From: CAYFWF01 sp964346815
GTDB lineage: Bacteria; Acidobacteriota; Aminicenantia; Aminicenantales; Aminicenantaceae
Length of the DNA stretch: 64,000 nt
NCBI GenBank assembly: GCA_964346815.1
Contig: CAYFWF010000049.1
Coordinates: forward strand, 62,001 to 126,000
Reading direction: 5' to 3'
The notes under the pieces are model-generated. The model was not told the origin of the DNA. It did no database searches and worked only from the letters and a program-made list of their open reading frames with translations. The position numbers and the translations under genes are program-made. Positions 43,906 to 53,252 of this stretch are shown piece after piece. Every line of letters begins with the position of its first letter. Within the stretch, counting starts at the first letter, position 1.

Positions 43906-45258
43906 TCATTCTATGAGCATCAGCTCTGTCACCGCAGGCGTCAAGTATCTGGCGCCTTCTTCTTCGACGATCACCATTTCCTGGAAGTGAATCCTGATAT
44001 TGCCCTGGTGCTGCTCTGAATAAAAAGAGATGCTGGGTTCAACCGCATAGATATCATTCTTGTGGATCTTCATGTGAACTTTATCTCCGTAGGCCTCCCA
44101 TTCCGGGCCCAAAATAATCCCCAGTCCATGGACCCAGAGGCCCGTGGTATGACCTGTGGCATGGCCGTATTCTCTGAAGCCGGCACTTATGACCACATCT
44201 CGAGCCGCTTGATCCACCTCCACTCCTGTGGCACCTGGTCTTATTTTTGCTACTGCAGCCTGGGTCGCCCGAAGGCAGGTATCGAACATTCTCTGGATCA
44301 GTGCGGGCGGTTTCGTCTCGCCGTCGTCGAGCACATAAGCCACCTTGTTGACATCGGACATATACCCTTCCACACAAAATCCTGAATTGATCACGATCAG
44401 GTCTCCCCTTTCTACGGCCTTATCCGCAGGAGGCTTCCTGAGACGGAAAGTTCCCACAGAAACCGTAGGACACCAGTACTCCTGCCATCCCGGCTCCATT
44501 CCTTCTTCCTTCATCCGTCGGCGGATGTAGTCGAAAATTTCCCGGGCAGTGGTCCTTCCTGGCTGGATCATGTGCAGGGCCTCTTCCGTGATCTCTGCTG
44601 AGAGCCGGCTCGATTTCTCGATAAGATGGATTTCCTCAGCCACCTTCCTGTTCCAGAGAGATATGATGATCTTCTCTGCAGATTCGACTCTCGAGGCCAG
44701 CGCTGGCCCAACCGCTTTATCGAACATCAGCTTCATACCGTATGAGAGACCGTCTGCAACTCCTTCCTCTTCTGAAAAATTCAGCCCGATATTTCGAGGA
44801 TCGAGCGCCTTTAGAGTATCCCCCAGAATTCGGAGAAACTCGGAATGTCCGTTCATCCGGTTGTAGCGGTAGGTCAGAACTTCCTCATATAACCCGGTAT
44901 CTCTAATGTGTCTCGCATCCCGCTGTGCAGAAATGGCGATCCTATTTCCCGCTACCGTAAAAACGAAAGCTGCTGGAACCGTGACCTCTTCGCCTCCAAT
45001 ATACTCCACGATCGGGTCCAGTTGGATATCCCTTTCCCAAATAACGTTGGTCATGTCATCGCAGGGATCTCTGGTCAGAGTCACCCAGCAGTCGATATCA
45101 TACTCTTCCATGATAGGGATAAGAAGCTGGTCGAGTTTGTTTTTTCTGATGAGATTCCGGATCTCCACGTTTGTATGGCGGAAGCCGAATTGGGCATAGG
45201 CCGAGGAGACCATGGAAACAACAGCAACAAAAATAAGTATCCCGGTTGTCTTTTTCAT
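43906..45258 (-). CDS. Exported M24 (aminopeptidase P-like) protein, one ligand changed
   Basis: A 450-residue exported protein with signal peptide to about residue 22 (SSAYAQ). It has the creatinase-N plus pita-bread layout of Xaa-Pro aminopeptidases. The two-Asp motif reads VINSGFCVEGYMSDVNK, with Asn in place of the first metal Asp and the second present. The His is in GHATGHTTGLWVHGLG, and the Glu pair in AVEPSISFY and IHFQEMVIVEE. The single D to N change may lower or alter metal binding, so activity is likely but not certain. GGAG lies seven bases before the ATG. The next M24 gene is 107 bases upstream on the same strand, suggesting co-expression. Confidence 0.82.
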   Translation of the reverse strand: MKKTTGILIFVAVVSMVSSAYAQFGFRHTNVEIRNLIRKNKLDQLLIPIMEEYDIDCWVTLTRDPCDDMTNVIWERDIQLDPIVEYIGGEEVTVPAAFVFTVAGNRIAISAQRDARHIRDTGLYEEVLTYRYNRMNGHSEFLRILGDTLKALDPRNIGLNFSEEEGVADGLSYGMKLMFDKAVGPALASRVESAEKIIISLWNRKVAEEIHLIEKSSRLSAEITEEALHMIQPGRTTAREIFDYIRRRMKEEGMEPGWQEYWCPTVSVGTFRLRKPPADKAVERGDLIVINSGFCVEGYMSDVNKVAYVLDDGETKPPALIQRMFDTCLRATQAAVAKIRPGATGVEVDQAARDVVISAGFREYGHATGHTTGLWVHGLGIILGPEWEAYGDKVHMKIHKNDIYAVEPSISFYSEQHQGNIRIHFQEMVIVEEEGARYLTPAVTELMLIE

Positions 45259-45365
45259 TGCGATCTCCGTTTCAAAGAATTTTTCTGGGATCCGCCCCCA
45301 TAGGACTCGATATGATCACTCTGTCTCAGAAGCGAATCCCACCGATCAGCTTTGACTGTTAAAGG

Positions 45366-46802
45366 TCACTTGATCCGGTGAAATTTCTGTAAAAGCCCCT
45401 CTTCTTTCATGAGTTTCTCGATCTCATCGATCTCGAGGGGAAGAAAGTCTGAGGCAATCTCAGCACGATCGTCGTGGATGATAATCAGGTCTTCACAGCG
45501 GATGTAAATATTTTCTTCCGGAACCCTGAGAGCTGGCTCTATGGTAAAAACCATGCCCGGGCGCAGTGGTCCGGAATCCCTCCCCACATCATGTGTGGAA
45601 AGCCCGACCCAGTGTCCGAGTCTGCTTCCAGCATAGGAAGAGGCCCGTTTAAATCTGGCCACAAATCCCCGGCATGCTTTTTCATAGATATCCTTCGAGA
45701 ACTTCGTCTCAGAAAGCGCTTTTTCCATCTCTGCAACAGCCTCCTGGATGATCACAGAAGCGGTTTCATGGGGCCGGATCGCATAAAGGAGGGCCTGGTA
45801 ACACTTTACATAGAAGCCGTAAAGTTCCCTCTGCCAGCCGTTGAATGTTCCGTTGACCGGCCAGGTGCGCGTCAGGTCACTCATATAGTATTTGAAGTCC
45901 GGAGCATAATCCAGAATGAAAAAATCCCCGTCTTCCATCTTCCGGAAATTAGCATTGTAATGCGGGTGGATCATGTTGGGACCGCTGGCTGCAATGGCAT
46001 GATAAGCGTCACCCTGTGCGCCGTTTCGCAGGAAAACGAATTTCGCGAGTGCGGCGATTTCGTACTCATAAAGACCCGGTTCTATTGAACGCATACATTC
46101 CATAATCGCTCGGCCTGAGAGCACGGTCGCTCTCCGGATGAGACTCTGTTCTGCGGGACTCTTGATGAGGCGCATATCGTCCAGTATGGGGGAGAGGTCT
46201 TTGACCTCGAATTGGGGGAAACGAGAGCGCAGAAGGTTTACGAAATTCGCGGCTCTGGACAGTCGGCCATCCCAGGGATTGGTCGCCCTGTTCACATCTC
46301 CCAGAATAGCCAGGTCACGGCTCATGGCCAATCCTTCAAAAGAGAAAAAAGGCGTAAAGATCGACTCGAGGGAAGTCCTATATGCGAGTCGGGCGAGATA
46401 CTGTCCCAAGTAATCCACTGGCATCACTGAGTCGATACCTGTCATTTTCATCACCTGTTGTTGGTCTTCCGCCCCGAACATGTGCCCTTCGACACTCCTT
46501 TTAGCGGGAAGAAAAATCGCTGCCCTTCTCTGGGAGCCGTCCAGGACAAGATAGGAATCCCATGTCTCCACTCCACAGAGATAATAGAATTGATTGGACT
46601 GGCGGAATTTCACATAGGAGTCGGGTTTGGGAGCAGATTGGACGATGGCAATGGCTTCCTTCCCGATCTGATCATATATGGTTTCTCGCCGCTGCCTGAA
46701 TTCCTCAAGAGAGAAATCGGATGTGAAAAAAGGGACCTCTTCGCCGATAAGCATGAGAGGAAGTACCAGGACAGAAATCCAAACAAAAAGTTTCCTTTTC
46801 AT
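45366..46802 (-). CDS. Exported Xaa-Pro aminopeptidase (M24B)
   Basis: A 478-residue exported peptidase that cleaves an N-terminal residue preceding proline. The frame starts earlier, but AGGAGG at about 46811-46816 before the ATG at 46800-46802 fixes the start, giving the signal peptide MKRKLFVWISVLVLPLMLIG. All five metal ligands are present: ILDYAPDFKYYMSDLTRTW (two Asp), GHWVGLSTHDVG (His), FTIEPALRVP and IRCEDLIII (two Glu). The N-terminal domain has FRQSNQFYYLCGVETWDSYLVL, typical of this family. It should act in the periplasm on proline-containing peptides, complementing the S9 peptidase. Confidence 0.9.
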   Translation of the reverse strand: MKRKLFVWISVLVLPLMLIGEEVPFFTSDFSLEEFRQRRETIYDQIGKEAIAIVQSAPKPDSYVKFRQSNQFYYLCGVETWDSYLVLDGSQRRAAIFLPAKRSVEGHMFGAEDQQQVMKMTGIDSVMPVDYLGQYLARLAYRTSLESIFTPFFSFEGLAMSRDLAILGDVNRATNPWDGRLSRAANFVNLLRSRFPQFEVKDLSPILDDMRLIKSPAEQSLIRRATVLSGRAIMECMRSIEPGLYEYEIAALAKFVFLRNGAQGDAYHAIAASGPNMIHPHYNANFRKMEDGDFFILDYAPDFKYYMSDLTRTWPVNGTFNGWQRELYGFYVKCYQALLYAIRPHETASVIIQEAVAEMEKALSETKFSKDIYEKACRGFVARFKRASSYAGSRLGHWVGLSTHDVGRDSGPLRPGMVFTIEPALRVPEENIYIRCEDLIIIHDDRAEIASDFLPLEIDEIEKLMKEEGLLQKFHRIK

Positions 46803-46870
46803 AGATGCGCCCTCCTTTTCTTCAAGCACAAAACTCTATTTCTGTTTCTCTTCCAATTTGTGTGGCCTGA

Positions 46871-46940
46871 ATCCTCGATGCCGCTGCAGACATGCCTGGT
46901 GCCCTGTTCCATGACAGCCCTCCAACACAAAATGGAAGAG
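46871..46940. repeat. Dispersed repeat A, copy 3 (partial)
   Basis: ATCCTCGATGCCGCTGCAGA and the following 50 bases align with 12330-12400 at roughly three quarters of positions, including GACATGCCTG, TTCCAT and AAAATGGAA-type blocks. Located in the 370-base gap 46803-47172. Confidence 0.55.
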
Positions 46941-47043
46941 AATCATCTTATTTAAATCACGATTGCGTTGTCAAATTCAAAAATCTGGCACACCCCGTTC
47001 ATCCCGCTTTCCCACCTTGGATCACACAATCATTCGTGCAAGC

Positions 47044-47098
47044 GGTTTTGTCCCAAAGTGACGGGGAATAAAATGGGAATAAAAGAGCAGGCAAAACG
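47044..47098. repeat. Left-end fragment of the MITE-like element
   Basis: TTTTGTCCCAAAGTGACGGG followed by GAATAAAATGGGAATAAAAG and a GCAGG.AAA block, nearly the same as the first 55 bases of the element at 25766-25917. No right end follows; instead a copy of repeat B begins seven bases later, so the element was truncated or interrupted. Confidence 0.7.
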
Positions 47099-47104
47099 TA
47101 TTGC

Positions 47105-47142
47105 TGTCATCACGAGGAGCATAGCGATGCTGTGATCTCTCT
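47105..47142. repeat. Dispersed repeat B, copy 5
   Basis: GTCATCACGAGGAGCATAGC, then GATGCTGTGATCTCTC, a clear match to the dispersed repeat, directly after the MITE fragment and 31 bases from the stop of the DUF1028 gene. Confidence 0.6.
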
Positions 47143-47172
47143 TCGTTTAAAGGAAGCTCTTAATCTCCTGGT

Positions 47173-48210
47173 CTATTCTTTTCGCTCTGGGGCCACTGAA
47201 AGGATTTTTTGTATGAGCATTTCGTCCTTGGGAAGTTGACCGACGTCCGAAAGCCTCGGCAAGAGAATAGCCCAGTTTTTATCTATGGCAAAGACTTTCT
47301 TGAACAAGGGGAGGCTCTTTTCGACATTTCCTGTTGCTGCAAGGGTAACTGCAGGCCAGAAGATCATTTCCGCATTGTCAGGATACATCTCCATAGCTCT
47401 GGTATAGGCTTTCATTGCATCTTCGATCTTGTTTTCTGTCAGATATTCATCTCCTCGGTTCATATGATTATAGGCTTTGTTGAGTCTGAGAAGACGCTTG
47501 AGTTCCTGCACAGGTGTGGGATGGTCTTCGATTCTCAGGTCGTAGATCCTGTCTTTCCACCAGATACCAGAGCTTTTACCGCTGACCACGACGAGAGCAG
47601 CCGATTGCTTCCCCCTGATGTCGCCCCCTTCATACTGGGCTGCCTCGAGGGCGGCAACCAGTCTGTCGGCCAGCTTTCCCTTGGTATTAAGAAAGGCTTC
47701 GGCCATTGCATCCCAAACAGTGTCCTTGAGCATCAGATTAGCCTGGCAGGAAAATCCATCTCCGATGAAGTGGCCGGCTTCAGGGATACAGTTTTTACCT
47801 GTGTGGACAGCTGCGTGTCCCTGAGCATCCACCATTGCGACCTGACGGACATCCTCGTTCTCATCCGCGCTGACCAGCGCACTGAGGGCTTGTTCAGCGC
47901 TTTTTCCAGTCTTCATGATCTCAAGCCCCAGGGGTCCATAAGAGACTTCGACAAAAGACTGCGTGGCAACAGCTCCGACCTCTGCCTCCACCCAGGGGAC
48001 AAGAAATCCCACCGAAAACCAGTGGGACTGTACTGCAGCTCCCAGTTGTCCCGTCTCTTTATCATACGCAACGATGGAGTAGGTAGCGGCCGGTCGGATT
48101 TTCCTTTCGGTCAAGTCTGGGGCAGAGCGACCGGAAGATGGTCTGAAACCAGTCAAACCGGATGCGGCGAAAAGAAGCACACATAAAATGAGAACTCTAG
48201 ATTTTCTCAT
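47173..48210 (-). CDS. DUF1028 (Ntn-hydrolase-like) protein with C-terminal TPR
   Basis: A 345-residue exported protein. The start is the ATG at 48208-48210, fixed by AGGAGGG four bases upstream; the signal peptide runs to about residue 25. Residues about 40-250 are the DUF1028 domain: YSIVAYDKETGQLGAAVQSHWFSVG, VEAEVGAVATQSFVEVSYGPLGLEIM and GHFIGDGFSCQANLML. This family resembles Ntn hydrolases, but its activity is unproven. Residues about 255-330 hold TPR pairs (AYNHMNRGDEYLTENKIEDAMKAY, AMEMYPDNAEMIFWPAVTL), which usually bind peptides or partner proteins. Close to the exported peptidases, a role in peptide handling is possible. Confidence 0.8.
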   Translation of the reverse strand: MRKSRVLILCVLLFAASGLTGFRPSSGRSAPDLTERKIRPAATYSIVAYDKETGQLGAAVQSHWFSVGFLVPWVEAEVGAVATQSFVEVSYGPLGLEIMKTGKSAEQALSALVSADENEDVRQVAMVDAQGHAAVHTGKNCIPEAGHFIGDGFSCQANLMLKDTVWDAMAEAFLNTKGKLADRLVAALEAAQYEGGDIRGKQSAALVVVSGKSSGIWWKDRIYDLRIEDHPTPVQELKRLLRLNKAYNHMNRGDEYLTENKIEDAMKAYTRAMEMYPDNAEMIFWPAVTLAATGNVEKSLPLFKKVFAIDKNWAILLPRLSDVGQLPKDEMLIQKILSVAPERKE

Positions 48211-48536
48211 GATACCCTCCTTTTTTTCTTCTTTTATTTTGTCCCATGCATCCATGAGTTCAAGGTAGTCAGATCTTGTGAAGACGAACTCTCTAGGGTC
48301 TGGCTTCATGGTGCGCTTCACTAAACATACAAAAGCTGCCTATCCGCCGTCAATCAAATTTCTGCTGTCTGTTCACAAGCGGACATAAAATGTTCTGAAG
48401 CGTACGATTTTTTCCTTCTTTATGTAGTTCTGAGTGAGGTTTCATCTGGAAGAAATCCGATGGCATGGTTTTTGCACACCTTGCGCTGTTAGGTATATAA
48501 GGATGTCAGGTAGAATGAAGTTTGAATCCATAGGGT
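48211..48536. other. Intergenic region between divergent genes
   Basis: 326 bases between the DUF1028 gene (minus) and the permease (plus), so it should hold both promoters. TTGCAC (48472) and TATATA (48494) with a 16-base spacer are a weak candidate for the permease. No repeat or structured RNA is seen. Confidence 0.3.
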
Positions 48537-51203
48537 ATGATGAGGAAAAAGAAAATGTTTGAGTTGGAAAAGGCCATAAGGAACTGGAAGAAGGCCCTCC
48601 ATAAAATCGAATCGTTGGAGGATGGACACATCCAGGAGCTGGAAGCTCACCTCAGGGATGAGATAGAGGTACGGGTCAGCCGGGGTGAAAATAAAGAAGA
48701 GGCATTCCAGAAAGCTGTGAGAAGTATCGGAAAAATCCTGGACATCGGAGCCGAGGTCTACAAAATCCACACCCGCAACATTTCCGGTCGTCCCCCTTGG
48801 GAACTGCGCCGCTTCATGCCGGCTCTCGTTTGGAACTATCTGAAAATCGCCCTGCGCAAGGTCAGGAGGCAGAAAGGTTTTTCGATTATCAACATCGCCG
48901 GCCTGGCAATCGGGATGGCCGCTTGTATCCTCATCCTGATATGGGTCCAGGATGAGCTAAGCTATGATAAATTCCACAAGAACGCGGATCAAATCTTCCG
49001 TATCAACACCGAAGACACTTCTGGAGGAGCGAGTTTTCTCCTGGCGGGCTCCCCTGCCCCACTGGGACAGGCCTTGGTGGACGAAGTACCGGAGGTCCTG
49101 AGCTTCACCCGTGTGCAGTCTGGATGGTCGAGATGGAATCTCCATCTCGGAGAGAAGCGCTTTCTGGAAGAGTATTTGGCTGCGGTAGATCCGACTTTTT
49201 TTAAAATTTTTAAGTTCCCATTTATCCAGGGCGACCCGAGCACGGCATTGGCTGACCGCTATTCCATCGTGCTCACCGAGGATTTGGCCCAAAAAATCTT
49301 TGAGGAGGAAGATCCTATGGGAAAAATCGTTCAGCTGAACGATGCGGATATGACCGTAACAGGGATCATCCGGAACATCCCCCGCAATTCCCACTTCCAC
49401 TTCACATACGCTTTTCCTGCGATCAACATGACAAAATGGCGGGAATCCAAGCTGGATGAATGGACCTACACTCAGTTTGCGACCTATGTTACGCTGCGGA
49501 AAGACGCCCATATCGCTGAAGTCGAAAAGAAGATGATGGGTATCGTCAGACAGCACCTACCTGAAGAACATCGAGCAAAGGGAAGAGTGTACTTTCAGCC
49601 GCTCAAAGAGATCCACCTCCATTCCACCGGCATCAACACCTGGATGCTTGCCTATCCCAACAAAGGGAATATCGCCTACGTCTATATCTTTTCCTTGACC
49701 GCCTTCTGTATACTGATTCTCGCCTGCATCAACTTCATGAATCTCTCCACTGCACGCTACGCTGTTCGGGCCAAAGAGGTCGGAATGCGCAAAGTGGTGG
49801 GGGCCAGAAGGCCAGATCTTATCAAGCAGTTTCTGGGAGAGTCGATCCTTTTGACCTTTCTGTCGCTCTTTGCCGCCGCAGTCCTGGTGGAGCTTATGCT
49901 TCCGACCTTCGGCAGACTTGCAGGTAAAGACCTGAGGCTGATTCAATCGGGAAACTGGCAGATTCTGGCTGGCCTGTTTGTTATCGCGTTGATGACGAGC
50001 CTTATTTCCGGAAGCTATCCGGCTGTTTTCCTCTCCTCATTCCAGCCTGTGAAGGTCATCAAGAACATGGGAGACCTTGGCTCAAGCCGTGGAGGAGGCA
50101 TGCGGAAGGCTTTGGTTGTCCTTCAGTTCACCTTTACAATCGGCCTGATCATCTGTACGGGAGTCATTTATCTTCAACTTCACTTCATGCGGAACAGAGA
50201 TTTGGGTTACGATACGGAAAATATCATTTCTTTTGCTGGCTACAACGAGTATGAGGAAAACTACGAGGCGTCAAAGAGCGAACTTCTCCAAAGTCCCTAT
50301 GTGGAGGCAGTTTGTAGAGGTTTTCCACCCCCGGCAGGAGAATGGGGGACAACAGAGGTCGACTGGGAAAGTAAGGATCCTTCTTTGGAGGTCAAGATCG
50401 CCAGGGGGGCGTGCAGCAACGATTATCTCAAAGTCTTCGACCTCAAGATAGCAGAAGGACGCTTTTTCTCACCTGAATTTGCCGATGACGGCCAGAACTG
50501 GGTGCTGAATGAGACAGCAGTCATGGCGATGGAGCTCGAAGAACCCGTCGGAAAATGGTTTTCCTTCAGAGGCCAAAAAGGTACCGTCATCGGAATCCTG
50601 AAGGATTTCCATGGGTCTTCGCTCCACAATCCAATCGCTCCGGTGGCCATGCAGCCGGGGCAGGGATTTCACGTGTTCGTAAAGTACAAGGCTGGAAATA
50701 TGAGTGAACTGCTGACATTCTTGAAAACGAAGTGGGACAAGTTTGTCGGAGCACATATCCCCTTTCGGTACGAATTCATGGATGAAAATATCGAGAACTG
50801 GTACAGGACAGAGCAGCGAATCGGAAAAATATTCCGTTATTTCACGGCACTCACTATGTTCATAGCCTGTCTGGGGCTGTTCGGACTGGCTTCATTCATG
50901 GCCGAACGGCGGACCAAGGAAATCGGCATTCGAAAAGTGTTGGGGGCAGGGATTTCAGGAATCGTGGTGCTGTTGACCAAAGAATTTGCCGGGTGGGTTT
51001 TAGTGGCCAATGCATTCGCCTGGCCCGCGGCTTATTTTGTCTCAAAAAGGTGGCTGCAGGGATTCGCTTACAGGGTTGACCTGGGATGGGAAATCTTCGT
51101 ATTCTCAGCGGGAGTGGCGCTTTTGATCGCCGCAGCCACAGTCAGCTATCAAGCTCTGAAGGCCGCCACCTCAAATCCGGCAAAAGCCCTCCGCTACGAA
51201 TAA
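48537..51203 (+). CDS. MacB/FtsX-type ABC permease with N-terminal prefix domain
   Basis: An 888-residue inner-membrane protein. Residues about 7-85 are a helical permease-prefix domain (ALHKIESLEDGHIQELEAHLRDEIE), common in Acidobacteria and relatives. Then NYLKIALRKVRRQKGFSIINIAGLAIGMAACILILIW gives the first membrane helix, followed by a large periplasmic MacB-PCD-like domain, three helices with the FtsX motif (STARYAVRAKEVGMRKVVGARRPDLIKQFLGES), a second periplasmic domain, and a last set with RTKEIGIRKVLGAGISGIVVLLTKEF. It is an efflux or lipoprotein-release type permease that needs an ATPase partner, and none is adjacent. The start may be 48537 or the ATG at 48555; neither ribosome binding site is strong. 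Confidence 0.88.
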   Translation: MMRKKKMFELEKAIRNWKKALHKIESLEDGHIQELEAHLRDEIEVRVSRGENKEEAFQKAVRSIGKILDIGAEVYKIHTRNISGRPPWELRRFMPALVWNYLKIALRKVRRQKGFSIINIAGLAIGMAACILILIWVQDELSYDKFHKNADQIFRINTEDTSGGASFLLAGSPAPLGQALVDEVPEVLSFTRVQSGWSRWNLHLGEKRFLEEYLAAVDPTFFKIFKFPFIQGDPSTALADRYSIVLTEDLAQKIFEEEDPMGKIVQLNDADMTVTGIIRNIPRNSHFHFTYAFPAINMTKWRESKLDEWTYTQFATYVTLRKDAHIAEVEKKMMGIVRQHLPEEHRAKGRVYFQPLKEIHLHSTGINTWMLAYPNKGNIAYVYIFSLTAFCILILACINFMNLSTARYAVRAKEVGMRKVVGARRPDLIKQFLGESILLTFLSLFAAAVLVELMLPTFGRLAGKDLRLIQSGNWQILAGLFVIALMTSLISGSYPAVFLSSFQPVKVIKNMGDLGSSRGGGMRKALVVLQFTFTIGLIICTGVIYLQLHFMRNRDLGYDTENIISFAGYNEYEENYEASKSELLQSPYVEAVCRGFPPPAGEWGTTEVDWESKDPSLEVKIARGACSNDYLKVFDLKIAEGRFFSPEFADDGQNWVLNETAVMAMELEEPVGKWFSFRGQKGTVIGILKDFHGSSLHNPIAPVAMQPGQGFHVFVKYKAGNMSELLTFLKTKWDKFVGAHIPFRYEFMDENIENWYRTEQRIGKIFRYFTALTMFIACLGLFGLASFMAERRTKEIGIRKVLGAGISGIVVLLTKEFAGWVLVANAFAWPAAYFVSKRWLQGFAYRVDLGWEIFVFSAGVALLIAAATVSYQALKAATSNPAKALRYE

Positions 51204-51239
51204 TCCCCTCTAATTCTAATTCGGTGCCAGTATACCCAA

Positions 51240-53252
51240 TTACCTAATTCGCCTCTCAGGTTCGGCTCGATCGATCCAAACTGTCATCTCTCCTGTCCCG
51301 CGGTGGGACCAGGCATAGTAAGGGATGGCGGTAAGTGTCTTCTCTTTTCCGTCCTGAAATGCTCTTCCTTTGATAACCACAAGCCCATTAAGGAAATCAG
51401 GGTCATATTCTGCGAAAAACTCCGGATCCCCTGACAGCATCAAGTCCAGAGCCTTCCCTCCGTGATCGATACCTTCAACACAGTAGACCAGAGGGCCTCG
51501 TTCCAAGGCTGCTTTTCCAAGGTTCTCTTTAACATTTGGATGGCTCACCACGAGCCGGACAGGCATGGGAAGGTCGATTTTGACAGTGTCGCCGGGTTTC
51601 CACATGCGTCGAAGCCGCACAAAGCCATTTTCCAGCCCGATAGTCATGGATTCATCATTGACCGTTATCTCTGGTTGTGCGTCAACTGCATTCCCATAGC
51701 GATACAGGTCTCCTGGAACAGGCTGATTTTGGGCCCAGCCAGGGATACGGACATAGAGTGTGAACTCGGTCTCATGAGTGGGTGATATCTTTATTCTGAC
51801 TTTTCCATCCCAGGGATACTGCGTCTCCTGCTCGATTCTAATCATTTGACCGCCAAGGTTTACGGTCGTTTCACTGACGACGAAAAGGTTGAGATAGATC
51901 TCGTCCTCTGTCGAGGCATAAATATATCCTGGAATCGAGGGAATAAAGCGTGCGATGTTCCCAGGACAGCAGGCCGTCCCGAACCACGGTTGTCGGCAGG
52001 CTGCGCCCTTGTTGAACCTGAACTTTCCATCTGAAGCCAATGGATTAGGATAGAAAAAAGTATCTCCTTCTAAAGATACCCCCACAACGACTCCATTGTA
52101 CAGAGTTCGCTCCAGAACATCGATGTACCTGGCATTCTTATGGAGTAGAAACAACCGGTGGTTCCACAACACGCTTCCGATGGCAGCGCAGGTCTCATTG
52201 TAAGATGTCAGATTGGGAAGTTCATAATTTTTTCCGAACCGCTCTCGGTCATGATGGGCCCCAAGTCCTCCGGTCAGCGCCATCTTCTTAGTCACCACAT
52301 TCTCCCAGAGCCTGTCGCTAGCATGAACATATTCTTCATCTCCGGTGAGTGCCGCGACATCTGCCATGCCTGCGAACATATACATCGCCCGCACAGCATG
52401 TCCGACAGCTTCTTCCTGTTCGAGGACCGGCTTGTGCGCCTGGATTTGAATGGGGTCGTTGTAGATAGCAAACCGGTGTCCTTCAGGGTAGAATTTGAGC
52501 TTGAGATCCCTTCCCCTTTGGTCGAGGAAATATTTGGCCAGGTTCAGGTAGTCCTGGTTGCCAGTCACCCGATAGAGTTTGACCAGGCCTATCTCCACTT
52601 CTTGGTGCCCAGGCGCAGATCTCAATTTATCCGGACCGAACGTTCTGACCAGAAGGTCCGCATTCTTGATTGCGATATCCAGAAAATTGCGTTTGCCGGT
52701 TGCCTGGTAATGGGCCACAGCAGCCTCATACATATGTCCGACATTATACAGCTCATGGCTGACGCCAAGGTTGGACCATCGCTCTTCTCCTATCCCGATG
52801 ACTGGCTTCTCCGGCGATGCCGTGCGTGGCGTAAACAGATAGCCGTCCTCCTCCTGGGCTGCTGCTATAATCCCGATCAACTCGTCCAGGTATTTTTCAA
52901 GCTCTGGATCAGACTCGGTGGCTAAAGTGTAAGCCGCTCCCTCCATCACCTTGTACACATCGGTATCGTTGTATCTCTCCCCTTTGTACTCCCCTTGCTT
53001 CAAACCACCGGCAATTTCGAAGTTATCCACGCGCCCAGTTTCTTCATTTTGCTCCATAGCAAAGGGAATAGTGACTCTTCGGTTTGTCTCCATCCTCGAC
53101 CGCCAGAATTCATCCAAAATCTTCACTTTGGTAAACTCCACTGGTTTGACTGAATAATCTCTTTTGCCCTTCCCCTGACAGGCTATTCCAACGATGAGAA
53201 GCGCAACAAAACAGAATACATGTGCCGGGAAAAGTAATTTTTTCTTCGTCAT
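51240..53252 (-). CDS. GH127 family beta-L-arabinofuranosidase-like lipoprotein
   Basis: A 670-residue glycoside hydrolase (DUF1680/GH127). The start is the ATG at 53250-53252 with GAGGA five bases upstream; it begins with a lipoprotein signal ending LLIVGIAC, so the enzyme is membrane-anchored outside the cytoplasm. The catalytic zinc/thiolate centre of this family is visible: YNETCAAIGSVLW (Glu and Cys ligands) and FGTACCPGNIARF (nucleophile Cys and ligand Cys). Other family marks are EEDGYLFTPR and YNVGHMYEAAVAHYQATGKR. Characterised members release L-arabinofuranose from plant glycans and hydroxyproline-linked arabinans; other GH127 activities exist. It could supply sugar to the importer at 12468. 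Confidence 0.88.
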   Translation of the reverse strand: MTKKKLLFPAHVFCFVALLIVGIACQGKGKRDYSVKPVEFTKVKILDEFWRSRMETNRRVTIPFAMEQNEETGRVDNFEIAGGLKQGEYKGERYNDTDVYKVMEGAAYTLATESDPELEKYLDELIGIIAAAQEEDGYLFTPRTASPEKPVIGIGEERWSNLGVSHELYNVGHMYEAAVAHYQATGKRNFLDIAIKNADLLVRTFGPDKLRSAPGHQEVEIGLVKLYRVTGNQDYLNLAKYFLDQRGRDLKLKFYPEGHRFAIYNDPIQIQAHKPVLEQEEAVGHAVRAMYMFAGMADVAALTGDEEYVHASDRLWENVVTKKMALTGGLGAHHDRERFGKNYELPNLTSYNETCAAIGSVLWNHRLFLLHKNARYIDVLERTLYNGVVVGVSLEGDTFFYPNPLASDGKFRFNKGAACRQPWFGTACCPGNIARFIPSIPGYIYASTEDEIYLNLFVVSETTVNLGGQMIRIEQETQYPWDGKVRIKISPTHETEFTLYVRIPGWAQNQPVPGDLYRYGNAVDAQPEITVNDESMTIGLENGFVRLRRMWKPGDTVKIDLPMPVRLVVSHPNVKENLGKAALERGPLVYCVEGIDHGGKALDLMLSGDPEFFAEYDPDFLNGLVVIKGRAFQDGKEKTLTAIPYYAWSHRGTGEMTVWIDRAEPERRIR

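Noticed and set aside
47209..48186. 325-codon frame antisense to the DUF1028 gene
   Set aside because: The other strand has a signal peptide, ribosome binding site and family motifs; the antisense frame has none.
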